A DNA stretch of 12,955 bases, taken from contig CAKTCK010000050.1 in the NCBI GenBank assembly GCA_934539245.1, positions 1 through 12,955 of the forward strand, given 5' to 3'. The first letter of the stretch is position 1, and the number at the start of each line of letters is the position of its first letter. The notes under the pieces were generated by a model. That model did no database searches and was not told the origin of the DNA. It saw nothing but the letters and a program-made list of their open reading frames with translations. The position numbers and the translations under genes are program-made. Below, one piece after another: positions 11,966-12,955 of this stretch. The DNA is from an uncultured Faecalibacterium sp. GTDB taxonomy: Bacteria; Bacillota; Clostridia; Oscillospirales; Ruminococcaceae.

Positions 11966-12955
11966 TTACTTGTACAGCTCGACCAGACGGGTCAGGTGCT
12001 CGTAGCGGTCGTTTGCAACCTCCTGGTTGCGAGCGAACAGCTCCTTAGCACGCTCGGGGAAGGCGCGGGTCAGACGGCTGTAACGGGTCTCGTTTGCCAG
12101 CAGAGCCTGATACTTCTCGTTGTCCACAGCCTTGGAGGTCAGGGTGAAGGGGTTCTTGCCCTGAGCCTTGTTGGCGGGGTTGAAGGTGAACAGGTTCCAG
12201 TAGCCAGCCTCGACTGCCTTCTTCATCTCGTTCTGGCAGTTGGTCATGCCGCCCTTAACACCGTGCAGCTCGCAGGGAGCGTAGCCGATGATCAGAGAGG
12301 GGCCGGGGTAAGCCTCAGCCTCGGCAATAGCCTTGACAGCCTGGTTCATGTTAGCGCCCAGAGCGATCTGAGCAACATAGATGTAGCCGTAGGTCATTGC
12401 GATCTCAGACAGGCTCTTCTTGCTGATCTCCTTACCTGCAGCAGCGAACTGGCAGACCTCGCCGATGTTGGAGGCCTTGGAAGCCTGTCCACCGGTGTTG
12501 GAGTACATCTCAGTATCGAAGACCATCACGTTGACATCCTCGCCGGAAGCCAGAACGTGATCCAGACCACCGAAGCCGATGTCGTATGCCCAGCCGTCGC
12601 CGCCGAAGATCCAGACGGACTTCTTGGCGATGTACTGCTTGCTCTTCAGGATCTCTGCGGACTTCTCGCAGCCGGCAGCAGCAGCCTTCTCCAGCTCAGC
12701 GATCAGGGCCTTTGCGGGCTCGTCGTTGGCCTTGGTGTTGTTCTTGGTTGCGATGAACTGCTCGTAAGCAGCCTTCAGCTCAGCAGAAGCCTTGTCGGAA
12801 CCAGCAACCTCTGCGATCTCCTTGATCAGGTTCTCGCGGACGGTCTTCTGGCCGATGTACAGGCCCAGACCATGCTCTGCGTTATCCTCGAACAGGGAGT
12901 TGCACCATGCAGGACCATGGCCGCTGTCCTTGTTGACGGTGTACGGAGAGATGGA
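11966..12955 (-). CDS. nifJ: Pyruvate:ferredoxin oxidoreductase, C-terminal 329 residues (5' end outside window)
   Basis: The frame is open from the window edge to the TAA at 11966-11968. The family is about 1,170 residues, so some 840 N-terminal residues are missing. The enzyme oxidises pyruvate with CoA to acetyl-CoA and CO2, reducing ferredoxin. Seen: GPAWCNSLFEDNAEHG near the left edge, the thiamine-diphosphate/Mg site GGDGWAYDIGFGGLDHVLA (about 115-133 of the fragment), DTEMYSNTGGQASKA (144-158) and YAPCELHG, which carries a Cys conserved in the family near the fourth cluster region. Codon choice is strongly biased (GCT/GCA, CTG, AAG), as in highly expressed genes. The ferredoxin at the left end of the window is a plausible electron acceptor. 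Confidence 0.97.
   Translation of the reverse strand, partial: SISPYTVNKDSGHGPAWCNSLFEDNAEHGLGLYIGQKTVRENLIKEIAEVAGSDKASAELKAAYEQFIATKNNTKANDEPAKALIAELEKAAAAGCEKSAEILKSKQYIAKKSVWIFGGDGWAYDIGFGGLDHVLASGEDVNVMVFDTEMYSNTGGQASKASNIGEVCQFAAAGKEISKKSLSEIAMTYGYIYVAQIALGANMNQAVKAIAEAEAYPGPSLIIGYAPCELHGVKGGMTNCQNEMKKAVEAGYWNLFTFNPANKAQGKNPFTLTSKAVDNEKYQALLANETRYSRLTRAFPERAKELFARNQEVANDRYEHLTRLVELYK

Overview
This window looks like chromosome of a high-GC, low-oxygen Clostridia member, most probably Faecalibacterium (Oscillospiraceae/Ruminococcaceae). The basis is gene content (clostridial 2[4Fe-4S] ferredoxin, pyruvate:ferredoxin oxidoreductase, Gram-positive-type housekeeping genes), strong GGAGG ribosome binding sites, about 55-60% GC in genes, and many copies of a GC-rich extragenic palindrome of a kind I associate with that genus. 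The assignment is inference; no marker gene proves it.

Layout. 113-283 is a small ferredoxin with its own terminator. 582-3398 is a tight + strand operon: a TrmN6-like tRNA methyltransferase, rsmI, a YfcE-type phosphodiesterase and birA, closed by an intrinsic terminator. 3442-3840 is a repeat block. 3845-5134 (-) is a DacF-type D-Ala-D-Ala carboxypeptidase, divergent from a gamma carbonic anhydrase-like hexapeptide protein (5243-5761, +). 5762-6534 holds a hairpin array, three palindromic repeats and a candidate small RNA. holB (6535-7500, -) and a rhomboid-like membrane protein (7760-8404, -) are separated by three more repeats. 8405-9340 has no gene; it carries nine DnaA-box-like 9-mers around an AT-rich tract, an orphan strong terminator and another repeat. 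mgtE (9341-10915, -) has a consensus promoter about 330 nt upstream and a long structured leader. Further upstream lies a second copy of the candidate small RNA. The right edge is the last 329 residues of pyruvate:ferredoxin oxidoreductase (-).

How the parts relate. Ferredoxin and pyruvate:ferredoxin oxidoreductase are natural redox partners at opposite ends of the window. RsmI, the TrmN6-like enzyme and HolB are information-processing genes; DacF trims peptidoglycan; MgtE imports magnesium, and its leader probably senses a signal. None of the protein-coding genes is exotic.

The noteworthy material is non-coding. Two paralogous ~120-nt RNAs, one + and one -, each have a TATACT -10 box, a conserved 5' hairpin, a 20-nt invariant block containing the anti-Shine-Dalgarno sequence CCTCCT, and a private terminator. 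Also notable are an 11-copy palindromic element whose second stem shows compensatory base changes and tandem G-A mismatches, the DnaA-box cluster, and the mgtE attenuator-like leader.
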